The translations under genes and the position numbers were made by a program. Below, one piece after another: positions 23,476 to 36,603 of a stretch of 64,000 nucleotides of DNA. This DNA comes from Tetrahymena thermophila SB210 (taxonomy: Eukaryota > Ciliophora > Oligohymenophorea > Hymenostomatida > Tetrahymenidae): assembly GCF_000189635.1 (NCBI RefSeq), contig NW_002476260.1:1-64000 (forward strand), read 5' to 3'. The number at the start of each line of letters is the position of its first letter. Within the stretch, counting starts at the first letter, position 1. The notes under the pieces are model-generated. The model did no database searches and was not told where the DNA came from. It saw only the letters and a list, made by a program, of their open reading frames with translations.

Positions 23476-25570
23476 ATGGACAGCTTTTATACTACTTAGA
23501 ACTTACTTAACTCTGAGCTCCTTCAAACAGAGTATATTTCAAACAAGGGATAATATGATACATCTAAAGCAGAGTCAGGAAACAGTTAGAATTCCTTAGA
23601 TTCATAATAAAATTAAAGTGATATGCCATCATAAATCATTCAATAAGATTAATTAAGTTCATAGTTCATAGTAAGCTAAGACATCAATATTTCCACAGAA
23701 AATAACTCTATACATTAAAGTAATAACTTCAATAGCCATAATGAAGAAATAATTTAGCATATATAGGCAAGCTAAAATAGCAACGTTGTTTAAAATCAAC
23801 AAATTAGCTCAGAAATAAGAAATTTATAATAATAGATACATGAAGAACACAACAATGTAGAACTATAATTTGTTGAAATAAGTTAAATAAATAACTATTT
23901 TTTAAATAGGTTAATTTAAATATCATGGTTGTTGGAGAATCAGGAACAGGAAAAACTACTTTCATTAATACCTTCCTGCATTATGTATAAGCAAAGAAAA
24001 ATAAATGCAGTTTGAATAAAATCTTTTTTTAATTAGGATAAAAGGTTTAAATTCTAAAAAAAGGAGGAATTACTGTTTTCAAAAGTGGTTGAACACACTT
24101 GTAAAATTTATTCATATATTTTTGAATTATAAATGAACACATAAAAAGATATTAAATAGGATTAGGATATAAGATATTAGTTATAAATGATTGACACTCT
24201 TGGTTATGGAGAAAAATTATCTTAAGAAAAATGGTACAAACTAGTTAAATAATAAATAATCAATAAAGTATGATAGTTCATATATTAGAATAAACAAAGA
24301 TCTAACTTAAAATTATATATATGATAAAATAGTTTGGCTTGCATGAATAAATGGAGTAAAGCCTTTTTAACTCAGAAGTACATCAAAATAAATTACTTTA
24401 TTTGCAAAAGGAGAAGAAATTTCAAGATAAAAGAGTAAACAAATAAGTTTTTTAATAAAAAATAATATCATTTTTACAAAAATTTATAAAATTTTAGACA
24501 CATTTATCATAAATTGTCTTTAGTTAATGCCTAAATATAAAGAGATCAAAATTTTTTAAAATTTGAATTATTTTTTAAAAATTTTTTGGGAGGGATAATT
24601 AACGAGAATCTAAAATATAAAGATTTATGGAATATATAATTTTATTTTTTTATCATTAAAAAATTGAAACAAACTTAATGAAATCTATTTGAGATAAAAC
24701 ATATTAATTTTTTTAATTGTAAAAGATTCATTGTTGCTTATATTTTCTGTAACCTCCAAGAATTAAAGACTCAGATTTAATATACATCTAAAAGCTATCT
24801 AAATTAGTAAATGTGATTCCAATCATAGCAAAGGTATTACTTACTGATTTTATTACATAAATTTAGGTAAATTAAGTTAATTTATAAATTCAATTTAGGG
24901 AGACACATTAACATAAAATGAAACAATAGAATTGAAGAGACAATTTTTAGAGATGTGTGAAGATAATGGATTTTAGATTTACAATATTGAAAAAGTAACA
25001 AGTTAAATTAGATTTTTCTAATTATTAAATAAAATAAACTCAAGCAAAATTAAGCTACTTGCTAAATAAATAAAGATAGAATCATATTAATTTTACCTTT
25101 AAAAAAACTATTTATAATAGGGATTAGATAGAAATGTTGAATTTTTAAATCACATATAAAATAGTCCAAACGGAAAATGTCCTCCATTCACAATAGTTTC
25201 CTCTGATTTTTAACTGGAAGATACTACTAATCATATTTATTATGGGAGGTAATAACTATTCTTATGATAATTGTAAAAATAATTTAATAATAAATAAATA
25301 ATATTTATTAGATAGTATAATTGGGGAACTGTTGATATTTTAAATCCTAAGCACTGTGATTTTTAATTACTCTATAATTTACTCCTTTATCAAATCAATT
25401 AAGATTTGTATAAATCTGTTGAAGATTATTACTAAGGATACATTACTAAATTGGCAAAAAAGTAAGAGTAGGAATAAAATAAAGTTAAGCATGCTCAATG
25501 GCTTCATTGTGGTATATTTATCGTAGCTATAGCAGGAGGTTTTATTTACTCTAAATTTAAAAGATCTTGA
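23476..25570 (+). CDS. Septin GTPase with C-terminal membrane anchor
   Basis: Exons: 23476-23871, 23910-23984, 24037-24331, 24726-24833, 24899-25248 and 25312-25570. The N-terminal 130 residues are Gln/Asn/Ser-rich. Septin marks follow in order: P-loop VVGESGTGKTTF, G3-like MIDTLGYGEK, IHCCLYF, the G4 region NVIPIIAKGDTLT (septin AKGDTLT), and the septin element region FTIVSSDF, then YNWGTVDILNPKHCDF. The C-terminus ends with a hydrophobic helix (CGIFIVAIAGGFIY) and basic KFKRS, so it should be tail-anchored. Septins are GTP-binding filament formers; Tetrahymena septins are reported to associate with mitochondria, which fits a tail anchor. Exon 3 holds one apparent +1 frame change near 24268: the frame before it reaches TGA at 24271, while the next frame reads YDSSYIRINKDLTQN, as expected in a septin. 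Total is 493 residues once that base is discounted. Confidence 0.88.
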
Positions 25571-26163
25571 CAATTTAATTTTTTTTGTATTTTTTTCTAT
25601 TTTAATTAAGTTTATACTTTACTAAATTTATAATGTTGTAAAATATCTAAATGAAATATCCAAAAAATTGTTTATTCTTTAATTGTCTATTTTTTTATTT
25701 TTAAAATTATTTTTAATTAATAATATTTGAATTTTTTTGAATAAGAATTCAAATTAGGAGTTTTTTAAATTTTTGATAGAATTCACTGTAAATAATCAAT
25801 GATTTTGATAAATAAAAACAATCATCAGTCAAATTAGTGATTGGTTTAATTGTAATATATTATATGAGCTGTTTGTTTGTTTTTATTTCTAATAAATAAT
25901 CATAAGAATTTGAAATGGTTAATTTTGATATAATAAGAATAAATCGCAAACAAAATTAGAGTAGATAAATAGATTGACTAGCATTGATTGATTGACATTC
26001 AATAAATAATAGATATTCTTCGAATTGCAATAGAGATAGATAGATTAAGAAGCAGCAGTTTTACACAAGGCATGCATTTTAATATTATTTGTAAATATAT
26101 ATATATGAGATTATTATATTATACATTTACAGCAGTACTTTTGTTAGCAGTAGCATTCATGAT
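25571..26163. other. AT-rich intergenic
   Basis: A short spacer between two plus-strand genes. In the frame of the downstream gene the last TGA is at 25993, which limits how far upstream its start can lie. Nothing else recognised. Confidence 0.6.
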
Positions 26164-29100
26164 ATGATTTGTTATTAGGAAAAAGAAAAATAAGTTAAAG
26201 AATTCAATCAAAATCTATCTTTATTTTATATAGCAAGAGGGTAGCAGTAATTACAAGTACTTAAATCAATCAAACAAAAAGTAAAATTAAGAAGAAGAAT
26301 AAAAGAGGGAAAACTTAAATAAATTTTATAAAGTTTTGTTGTATCCGAAATCTCTGATCAGAAGCAAGTTAAACATAAAAGTATTTAGAAGGTCATAAAA
26401 GACGTGGTAGGTGAAATAGGAGTCATACTTAGTTAGGAAACAGTGAAGCAAAAGCTAAAATAAGTAGAGAAATAAATGGATCAAGCAAAGCAATTTTCAG
26501 ATAAAAAAAAGAAAGAAATACCAATTATGAAATAGAAAGAATCAATTTTGTTACAAAGGTCAAATGAAAGCATAATTTTAGAGTAAAAGCAAAAAAATAT
26601 AATATTCACTAAATTGCCAGCGAGGTTGGTCAATATTATTTTGGAGATGCTTGATCCTAACGAAGTGCCTGTCCTCAGGTGTGTTTGTAGGTGGTTCAAA
26701 GATTATATAGATTCAAATGATAATTTAATAGCTATACAAGTTTTTTCTTTATTTTTTCCTAAGCAAGTTGATTTTTTTTGTGATTATGGCGAAAACGATA
26801 TATTTTTGCAAGAGCGAGCCAAAAAGAACTATATTATCTCTCATAATACTCGAAACCAGAGTAAATGGAGGTCATTTTTGAAGATTTACAGGGATGTCAG
26901 AGAGAGTTTTCTTGCTGTTAACTACAAGATATTTTTATTTGGATAGGAGCAAAAAGAAAAGCAGTAGAACAAAGAATAAACAAATTAAAATAATTTATTA
27001 GATTAAAAAAATAATTTTAATGGCAACCCAAATAAAGCTGTTTCAAAGCTTGGAGGTTTAGCACCATTACCATTAGATAATGACCTAGACGATTCAACTG
27101 ATTAAAAAGGAACTGGTTTTGATTTTGATCAATTTGGTTTTAATGCAAGTTCTTCCTAATAAGAAGACAGTAGTAAAAACAAATTTGGAGATTCTTAGTT
27201 TAAATTTAACATGTAGGATCAGGAAAGCGGAGAAAGTCAGAATACAAATTAACAACAGCCTTTATTTAAATTTAAGTAATCGTAGGATTCTGATAACGTA
27301 AACAGTAGTTAAAATACAGAAAATTAAGATGTTTGCAGCATGGATTTTTCAAAGCATAAAATTTAAGCATAGAAAATGTCGTAGATAACTTCAAAATATA
27401 TTTGGGGAGTTCTCAAAGATCCACCTCTTCCTATTTTGAAATTGAGGAGAGAAAACATTGGTAATTATTGCAATACTTGGTTTTAGAATAAGCTAGCTGA
27501 AGTTTTGTGGGAGGGATCAAGGCAAATTGGAATTGGATTACATAAATTCACAGAAGAGGAGCAGCCTCTCTTATCAATAAATAATATCATCCGTGATAAC
27601 AAATAGTATTTTATTGATGAAATAAAGTAGTTTTGCGAGAAATGGCCATTCCAAAAAAATGAAATTTTGAATTTAAGATACTACTTCTATAAAAACAAGC
27701 CTACTTTCTCCTATGTTAGTAGACAAACCAAAAGAAAACTAACAGGTTCTTTTAACAAGCAAACAAGTCCTCGAATTTTATTTACAAAGCCGAGTAGAAA
27801 TTTATCTACCATGGAAGATTAAGGATTTACAAACATATTAGGTACCAATAAAAGTTTCCAAAGTTAAATAAATACGAATTTAGCCACATAAAATTCCAAT
27901 CCTAATCCTGTCGTATTTAATTTCTTTGACAACAATAACAACAATAACCACAGTAACAGAGATAGTTTAGATCAATATTCTTCTCCAACTAAACCATAGA
28001 TAGCACAACAGAATAGCTAAGGGTAAAAAGGTCTCTTTGATAATATATTCCAATTTGCACATAAATAGCCAGGTTTAAAATTTTATTTTATTTATTGAAA
28101 TTATATTAAAAGCCTGAAAATATTTATAATTATTTTCTCTATAAATAACTTAGATAATTAAACTATTTTTTTTAATAAAAAACTCTTTAGGGATTTAATT
28201 TTAAATAATTTTTTTGAAATAAAAATTTCATTAGATTCTCTTTATTAAATGTATTTAATTGGCATTTAATATGATCATTTTTAATAGATTCAAAATCATT
28301 TTTAGCAGATTACTTTTTATTTTTTAAAAATTAACTAGTTATTTTTAGTAGAAATATTTGTTTAATTGAGGTTAATTATAATATGATATTTTTTATTTGA
28401 AATAGATCAAGATAATGACTTTTTTACTGACCTAGATTTAGATAATTAAGAAGAAGAAAATAATTAGTTTTAGGAAAATGACTACATAATGCAGATGAGA
28501 TAAAAACCCTTACTTATATGCTTTATTGAGAATTTAGTAGATTTATTTATTTTCAAGTGCTAGCTGATTTATGAGTATCTTAAGGAGCACATGAATGGCT
28601 AAAATGTTCATGAATCAAGCGGTATTAAGAAAAATGGGTTTGATTTACTTAGTGAGTATAATATTAAATGGAATATCTACATAGCTTTTCTGAATGAAAT
28701 AGAAGAACAATTAAAGGATGTTTTTGAAGTATATAACGAAGCTTTTGATTAAATTTTTGAAGACTATCCCTAGCATCCTAGGATGAGTATTTGGCGTTTA
28801 ATGGTAAAGATTTGGATTTAAGAAATATACTCCAAAGATGAGATTAAAGAGAATCTATATGGATGCTTTTTAAAGATTCTGTCTATAAGAAGATAAGAAA
28901 ATTTCTAATTTTAAATGAAGCAAATTGAATTAGACAGAAAGGTTCAACAATAATATTACATGCCCGATTAACTTGAGTATATTTCGCTAACTCTTTTAAA
29001 TAACTTAACTAAAAATAAAAATTTTTCTCTTTTGAATTATGGTGAAGGCTATGATTATTTTCATTCATTTTTCTCTAAAAATTAATATCATGCTGATTCG

Positions 29101-31326
29101 TTGCTAAGTAGCTTTGTTGAGAGCACAGTCGATTTATCTTTGAATGAAATTTCAGTTCACTATTTAGGCCATTCTCAAGTTTAAATGGATAAACCGTATT
29201 TAGAGTTAGAAAAGCAACTTCTTGATTCCTCTTAAATATATTTCCGCCATTAATAGAGCATGTTCTTGTCCAATCCCAGTAATTATTTGCTCTTTTTAAA
29301 AGGAGATTTGAAATACGTTTCAAAAATCTTTAAGGAGAGAAGTTAAACTCTTCTTAGGAAGAAAATGCTTGAACACTGGAAAGAAATGTTTAAAGATATA
29401 ATAGCATAAAAATTACCCAAATAATTTGAATTATTCAATGAAAAAGATGAAAAAACAAAAAATTTAATCCAGCAACATGTAAAGTAGCAAATACAAAGTT
29501 TAAAAATCTAATAATAGAACCAAATTTAAAGCGATAACAATTTAGCACAACCTCTACTGGCTCAACAAAATACACAATCTTAAGATGGCGAAGATCAGAG
29601 TTAGCAGCTTTAAGCAAGCAATTTATCGAATTAACAAAATGAAGAGCAGCCAAATAGATAGTCTATCTTTTCAAATGACACTCTGCCTTCTCTAATATAC
29701 TAAATTTTAGAAGAATAAGAACTTAAATAAAAATAACAAGAATAAATTTAAATTGAATTGAATTCCAAAACTAATTCTGTTGATACTCATTAGATATTGC
29801 TACAAAAAAGTAATAACAACAGCAATAGTACTAATAACAACATTTTTAATTGCTCAAATGATTTATTTTCTATTGAAAAGAAAGGAGATTTCTTCGATTA
29901 ATAAGCTTAAAGCAATAATTAAAGTAACTTCTTTGAGTGCAACAATAACGAAGATGATTTACCAGAGATTCCAGGTATTAACAATAACCCAGTAATAGAA
30001 AAGAAAGATATAAGTACTAGAAGTAACCTGACATAATAAAATTTAGGTTTTTCAAGTGAAGAGTTAGAAAAAATACAAGAAAAAGCTCATATTCTCTCAC
30101 ACATGTTTAGGATGGGTGATGACTAAACTAAGTTGGATATTTAAAATTACATAGAAACATGTAAATCTTTAAATGAGATGAACACAAGTAAATCAGATTA
30201 GGATTTGGAAATCGAAGAGCTTAATAACATGCGCCGCTTACCTATTGTTTTAAATAATGAGGAATAAACTTTTTTCTTTTTAACTAGATCTTTGACAGAA
30301 GAAGTTCTTTAAGAGACCATTTTAAAGTAAAAAGAATTCCTCAGACAGCAAAGAGAATCAAATAACGATGGAGATTCTGAAGAAGATGAAGAAGAAAATG
30401 AACATCACGAAAATCAGCATTATAGTGGAGATGAAGAAGAAGGTGATGAGCATGAGTAAAGCAACGGTGAGCCTTAATTGAAATTCGATGATGATGAAGA
30501 TGATGATTCAAACAACTCATTAGATGAAATACCTAATTCATTAAGCTTAAAAGGAAATAAAACCTAAAATAAACCCAAAAAGAATAAAGCGAAATAGAAA
30601 GTGGAATAAGACATTCCTGTTTATAATTCAGGCGATGAGTCAGATTCGCACGTTGATGATACAACAACTGCAGGAAATATAAACTTTTTTAATGTAAAAA
30701 AATAAGAAAGTAATGCATCTGACTTTTCTCTGGGCTTAGACAAAGAAACTTCTAGGATATCAAATCATTTCTTATTTAACGAAAACCTGACTTCGAACTA
30801 AAAGTAAGAACAAGAAGATAAAATATAATTTAACTTTGATATAAATAGCACAAAACAGGAAGAAGCACAATAATAATAGCAACCAATGAATTTTGACTTT
30901 TTCAAATTGGAAAAGCAAAGTAGTGCTCCTGGAAATCAAATCAATATGTTTACATTTAAGCTTCAAAGCAATGATTAAATCAACATTAAAGCTAATAAAA
31001 AATCTCTAGATGACGATTAAGAGCATAACTTTTTTGCTAATTGCACTCCATCAATGTCGTAGAACAATTAAAATAACAGCAAAAATTCTAACACCCAAAT
31101 AAAAGTAGATTTATTCTCAAATATTTCGAATAATAATAACAACAATGATAACTAGTTTACAATAAATTTTAATAACAATATTACTCATAAAAACAACACA
31201 ACTTCTCCCTCAATAAATAGTTAAAATATGTTTTTCAATTTGCTTAACAATATAAATAAAGATAATAATTCAGAAGAAACCAGTAGCAATAATAATAATG
31301 AAGAAGAAGTTAAAGATTAATCTTGA
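26164..31326 (+). CDS. Large F-box protein with cullin-like middle region, 1,609 aa
   Basis: Two exons, 26164-28072 and 28406-31326, join in frame over a 333-bp intron (4830 nt). The start at 26164 is the first ATG after an upstream in-frame TGA; ATG 26476 is an alternative. A charged helical N-terminus leads to an F-box (TKLPARLVNIILEMLDPNEV then RCVCRWFKDYI). F-boxes bind Skp1 and bring substrates to SCF ubiquitin ligases. After Gln/Asn-rich linkers, exon 2 has a helical region resembling cullin N-terminal repeats: KWNIYIAFLNEIEEQLKDVF, YFRHQQSMFLSNPSNYLLF and YVSKIFKERSQTLLRKKMLE. The rest is Gln/Asn-rich, with an acidic patch (about 30370-30460) and several FxF motifs. No cullin-homology or neddylation site is seen. 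The F-box call is good; the cullin resemblance is tentative. Confidence 0.8.
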
Positions 31327-32972
31327 AACTTTCAATCATTTCAATATATTTAATTAAAAATAAGCATGGTTATTGGTTGGTTCAACAAAAGAAAAGAAAT
31401 AAAAATAAATAAATAAACAAAATAAATATTACTTTTTTATTCATTTACTTGTTTGTTAATATAATTGTCAATTAAGCATAATCTTTTAACTTTAGCAAAA
31501 ATCAAATAAATTCTTGAAATAAGCAAAAAAAAAAATTAGTAGAGTGCTTATCAATAAAAGAAAATTATCATATAAAAAATTTTGTCTTTTTTTATTAATT
31601 TTATTTGTTTGTTAATATCTACTTAAAATATTCAAATATCTTTAGCAGACAGACAAGAAAGAATTCTGTCTGTCAGTTTATTACTAAATTTTAAATTAAA
31701 ATTAAAAATAGGAAATATTCTGCTATCTTTTTCACAAATTTATTTAATATTCTTTTATAAATATAATTTATCAACTATCTATGTGATCCACTACTTATGA
31801 ATTATTTTATTATTGATATATTATTTAGAATATCTTTGATTGAATCCAAAATTTATCTTCTATTTATCTATCTATTAAAATATCAAAAGAAAATAAATTA
31901 AGTAGAAATTTCACACATTTACTGATTTAAATTGTTATCAATTCAATATTGTGAAAAATATCTAAGACTTCATCTTATCAGCTAAAATCTAAAAAATGAC
32001 CAACACTAAAATTAAATAAACAATAAAATAGAAACAAACTCATTAAAAAAATAACTATTTCTAGTTTAAACTAGGTCGTATGGTTTAAATATTTTAATTC
32101 AAGCATTTATCGATTCAAATAATATGGATTTTGTTCGCTAATTTTGTTATTTATTTTGCATCACCAAAGTTATCTAGAAAATTATATTTTAAATTCAAAA
32201 ATATTTTTATAATTTCTTTATCAAAATATTTGAAACAATTTTTAGTTATGTTTTTTATGATTATTTTTTAAATATTTGTTTTAGTTTATCATTTTAAAAT
32301 AATTTATATTTTTTATCATTTCTACTTTATAAACGCTTTTTGCGCTCTTCTTATTTAACTTCCAAAGAATTTGTTAGTTTAATAATTACTTTAAAAGTAA
32401 AAAGATTCAGGGTCAATTTTAAATTGTTCATTTTCTCTTAATTAAGATAAATGCTTGACAGAAACTGTACTCATTTATTTAAAATTGTGAACGACCTAGT
32501 CTAAAAAATTGTCTAGTTATAAGTAAGTAAGTACTAACTAATTCTTGATTTTATTTCATTTTTGTCTATAAGCTAAATCGATTTAAAAAATAAAATATTG
32601 ATATAATATCTTTCGATTTTGCCAAATATAGTGAAGCAGTCTGTCTGTCTCTCTCTCTTTGAGGTAGCTTGAGATAAGCAAGTAATTGATTAAAAGGCAT
32701 TTAAAAAATTGAAGTGAAATGAATGAATAAATAAATAAATATGCGTATGCATCTTAATTGCTTTGATGAGGGTGCGCATATTTGATTATATTCTGTTTTT
32801 GAAAAAAATTCAAAGGAGGAAAATAAATTAAAAGCTATATTTCAGTTTAAAACTCAATAAATTCTTTTTTTTATAAAAATTTAATATAAAATTTTTTTGA
32901 TAACAAAAAAAAAATAATAAAAAGAAAAAAAATTTACTATTCTAATAAATTCAAAGAAATTTTAAAGAAGAG
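31327..32972. other. AT-rich intergenic
   Basis: About 1.6 kb between two plus-strand genes. Mostly A/T with short imperfect repeats (GAATGAATAAATAAATAAATA near 32720). No coding frame or RNA gene recognised. Confidence 0.6.
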
Positions 32973-34827
32973 ATGCACTCAAGTGATAAAGCAATATTAT
33001 AGCATTAAAACGATAATGTAGCTATCGATAGTCACAGCCATCAGTCTACTAGCAACTAGCAACACAATTTAGCTTCTTTGGAATCTGAATCCAAAAAAAG
33101 AAAAAAATAGAAGGATAAAGAATTCGAAAAGAAGCAAAAACAAGCCAACCAACTTTCTCATTAGCAAGGTTAGTATTTATATTAACTACTATATATTTTT
33201 TCTTAATTTGTATGTTGTCAACTTCGTTCTTTTAATAGATGACGAATTCGATAGCGAAGATAACAATCAAAATGAGGAATCCACAGAAGACCAAAACAAC
33301 ACCGTTTTTGAGCCAAAAAAGTAGAAAAAGATTAAATTGAATGATAATGAAAAGACTTCAATTTCTTACACTTCCAAAGAAAAGGAAGAAAATAAATCAA
33401 ATGTTCATGATGACGAAGAAGCACAAAATGGCATAGAAGAAGAGCACCAATCAGGCTTGCAAGATAAAATTCATAAGAACAATGAAGAAGAGAATGAAGA
33501 GAGCGAAGATGAAAGCGATAATTTTGATGATCTTCCAGTCAATGGTCAAAGCACTTTATCTTTAAAAAAAGTATACACTAAGCAAGTTAAGCACTTGGTT
33601 TAAGAAGAATAATAAGCTTAAAATCATTTAAAATAAGCCTTGAACAAAGATAAAAATACCATTGACGAGGAAAAACAAGATTAAGAGCAATAAGAATAAA
33701 ATGAGAGCAGTGATGAAAACGAACAAGATGCCATACAATAAGAAAACGAGGAGGGAAGTGAATTCGCTGATAAAGACAGCCATAATGAAGAAGAAGATGA
33801 TGAAGATAATGATGAGGAAAATAACGAGGAAGAGGAAGAAGAATCATAAGAAGACGAAGATGATGAAGACAATGAGCAAGAAGAGTTGGAAGAAGAAAAG
33901 CCCACTAAAATTAAAATATGCATGGGTTTCAGAAATGCGATGGGTAAATAAAGAAATGGAGATTATAGCGATGATGATGAAGATAAGGAAGATGATGACG
34001 AAGAAGAGGATGAAGACGAAGATGAGGAGGACAATAAGAATTCTGAAGAAAATGAAGAAGAGAGAGAAAATGAAGAGGAAGAAGACGAGGAAGAAGAAGA
34101 TGATGAAGATTATGTAGTAATGGAAGATGATCTTTTGTAAGAAAAATAAGATAGAATCTTAAACCAAATGTGGTCAGATGAAACCCTAAAGAAACTTGAA
34201 ATTGATGATTTAGATGAGCCTATTGATGAAGAATAAGACATCGAAGGCTTTGACATTGAAGAGATAATGAAAGATGAAAAAAGAAAATAATATATTGAAA
34301 GTTTAATGGAATGTTTACCTCCATATATGTATTGCAGCACTTAAGAAGAAAAGGACGAATTCTTCTAAAAACTCAATAAAGAATTCAAAAAAAACCTCTA
34401 GTTAGATGGCAATCCCCTTAAGCATTCTCACAAAAAGAAAGTCAAATTCAATTTCTAAAAGGCTTAAGTAGTCGGTAATGACTTTATTTCGATTTCAAAA
34501 AATATTTCAGCTATCAAATCAGAAATTTAAACAAAAACAGCATAATTTCCGTCTGTCTTTTAAATACAAAATTACCATCTAATAAAAAATAAATCATAAA
34601 TAATATAGTCTGGTTTTAAATTCACCAAATTATTATTTTTACCAAATTAATTAATTAATTTTTCTCTTTTGTTTTCCTTTTTTTATCAATATCCTAATAG
34701 ATGGATTAGATAATTAGATTAAAAGTCTTAGCTAACTAGTATTACTATTAATACTAAACCATTCTTCAAATTTAATCCCCTTTTTATTTTTTTCAATCAT
34801 ATTCAATTTATTAATAAAATATATTGA
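32973..34827 (+). CDS. Very acidic Glu/Asp-rich protein, function unknown
   Basis: Exon 1 is 32973-33168. A 70-bp GT-AG intron (33169-33238) ends in TTTTAATAG, and exon 2 opens phase 1 and stays open to TGA 34827 (594 aa). A basic KKRKKQKDKEFEKKQKQ segment near the start is followed by more than 250 residues dominated by Glu and Asp, interrupted by IKICMGFRNAMGKQ. A structured-looking C-terminal part comes next (QMWSDETLKKLEIDDL, ESLMECLPPYMYCSTQ, HKKKVKFNFQKAQ). Such alternation of basic and acidic tracts is common in nucleolar, chromatin or ribosome-assembly proteins, but no family is recognised. Composition after about 34560 turns intron-like, so the true stop may lie in an unrecognised last exon. 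The long open frames in other phases at 33587-34340 are low-complexity shadows. Confidence 0.78.
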
Positions 34828-36603
34828 TTTTTTCAAGCCAATCAAACGATTAAATTTTTTAAAGCTTTAATTGTTTTTAAAATCAAGCTGTTGCTAATTA
34901 ATTACCAAAAGCAATCAAGTTACTTTTTTATTTTAAAATGCAACTAATTTTAACTAAAAACAATTAATTATTCAATTTAACAAAGAAAATCTAAAAAGTA
35001 TTTCATATCAAAAATAAAAAACAGCAAAGTTTTACTTTCTTCATAATTTTTTTTGTTTTAAAATGGTTTTTAAAATTTATTTTTATTATTTTGATTTAAA
35101 TTTTAAACTAATTTAAAAAATTATTTTCTTAATATTTAAAAATCTCAAAAAAATTAAAATTTATTATTAATTTTTAAAATATAGAGTTCGATTTTACAAA
35201 GAAAGTAAAGAATATAAGTAAACTGCCTATTAGAGAAGGAATAACAGAAATAAAAACCAACTGAATAATAAAGAAATCATTATCGAAATGATAGATCATA
35301 TTTATGATTGAATGAATGAATAAATATATATATATAAACCTTAGTTAATACCATCATATCCAAATTTAAAAGCTATAAAATATAATAATAAGAGAAGAAA
35401 GACAAACAATGAGTAACCAAAATAGATATTACAATACATACATACATACTTTCTAATTATTAAAAAAACTTTATAATAATATGCAATTATAAACTTTCAC
35501 TATAAATAAAAAACCAACGATTGTAAATATTCCACTTAAATGCCAAAATTAAAACATTATTTAATAATGGGATTAAAATGAATGAACGAACGAATGAACG
35601 AAAGAATTAATCTAATAAAAATTGATTACATTTTAATTTATATTTTCAATTTTGTCTAATATATACAAAAATTAGTATTTTTATTACTTATCATGTCATG
35701 TTTTGCTATATAAAAAATATGATCCACTTAATTAAATTGTTCAATTGTTTTTTAATTTCTTTTTTTCCTTCTTTAGATAATAATTGTAAGTTTTATTAAA
35801 TAAAATTTAAAAAATAATAAATAGAAATTTGAATTAAAAACAAACAATAATTTAAAATATTTTTAAGTGTATTAATATCTCAAGATTTATTTATTTTTAA
35901 AAAATAAATTATATATCTTAATTTGAGGTTTTACTTAATAATTTTTGATTTAACCCAAATAATAGAGATAAATTAATAATATATTTTTTCAGGTTCTAGG
36001 TAATGTTTCGCTATTAATTTTACTTATTGATTAGTAGATAGTTTAATCTGAGTAGTAAATTTATTTTTATTCTATAACTAATTTTATTTAAAGTATAAAA
36101 ATCTTTTTATTTTGAATTATAATACTCTCCTTTTTTTACTTCTCCTCTAAAAAATTAATATTAATCTCCAAATATTTCGCTTTCACGTGTTTTATTAATT
36201 TAATTATTTATAATTTTTGATTTAATTATACCAATATTTACGAAATCAATACCTTAATAATAAAATAAGAATCTAATTTTAAATATTTTATATTTCCAGA
36301 AATTATAGTAAAATTTACTGATTCACTCCAAAAAATTAATACTTTTTAATTAATTGATATTTTAAATAATAAACCAAAATATTTTATTATTATTTAGCAC
36401 GATTAAAATATTTTACAGAGATAAGTTTTTCGATTTTCTGAACAATTTCTTGATTTCATTAATTTTATAATTTAAGAAAATTAATGCTATATGAGCATAA
36501 AAAATAAGCAATTTTATAGAGACCTTATAAAGAAATAAATTTTTAATAAAATTATTTGAAAAATTAACTAAAAAGTAGAACTAAGATAAATTCATTAAGG
36601 AAT
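34828..36603. other. AT-rich intergenic with a short GAAT/GAAC microsatellite
   Basis: About 1.8 kb without coding frames. An imperfect tetranucleotide run (AATGAACGAACGAATGAACG) lies at 35580-35606. The rest is promoter and 5' region for the giant gene that starts at 36604. Confidence 0.6.

Noticed and set aside
33587-34340. Several long frames on both strands in the acidic gene (Lys/Met-rich, Ser-rich and Leu/His-rich)
   Set aside because: They are other-phase readings of GAA/GAT-rich codons; only the Glu/Asp-rich frame joins across the upstream intron and has ordered flanks.
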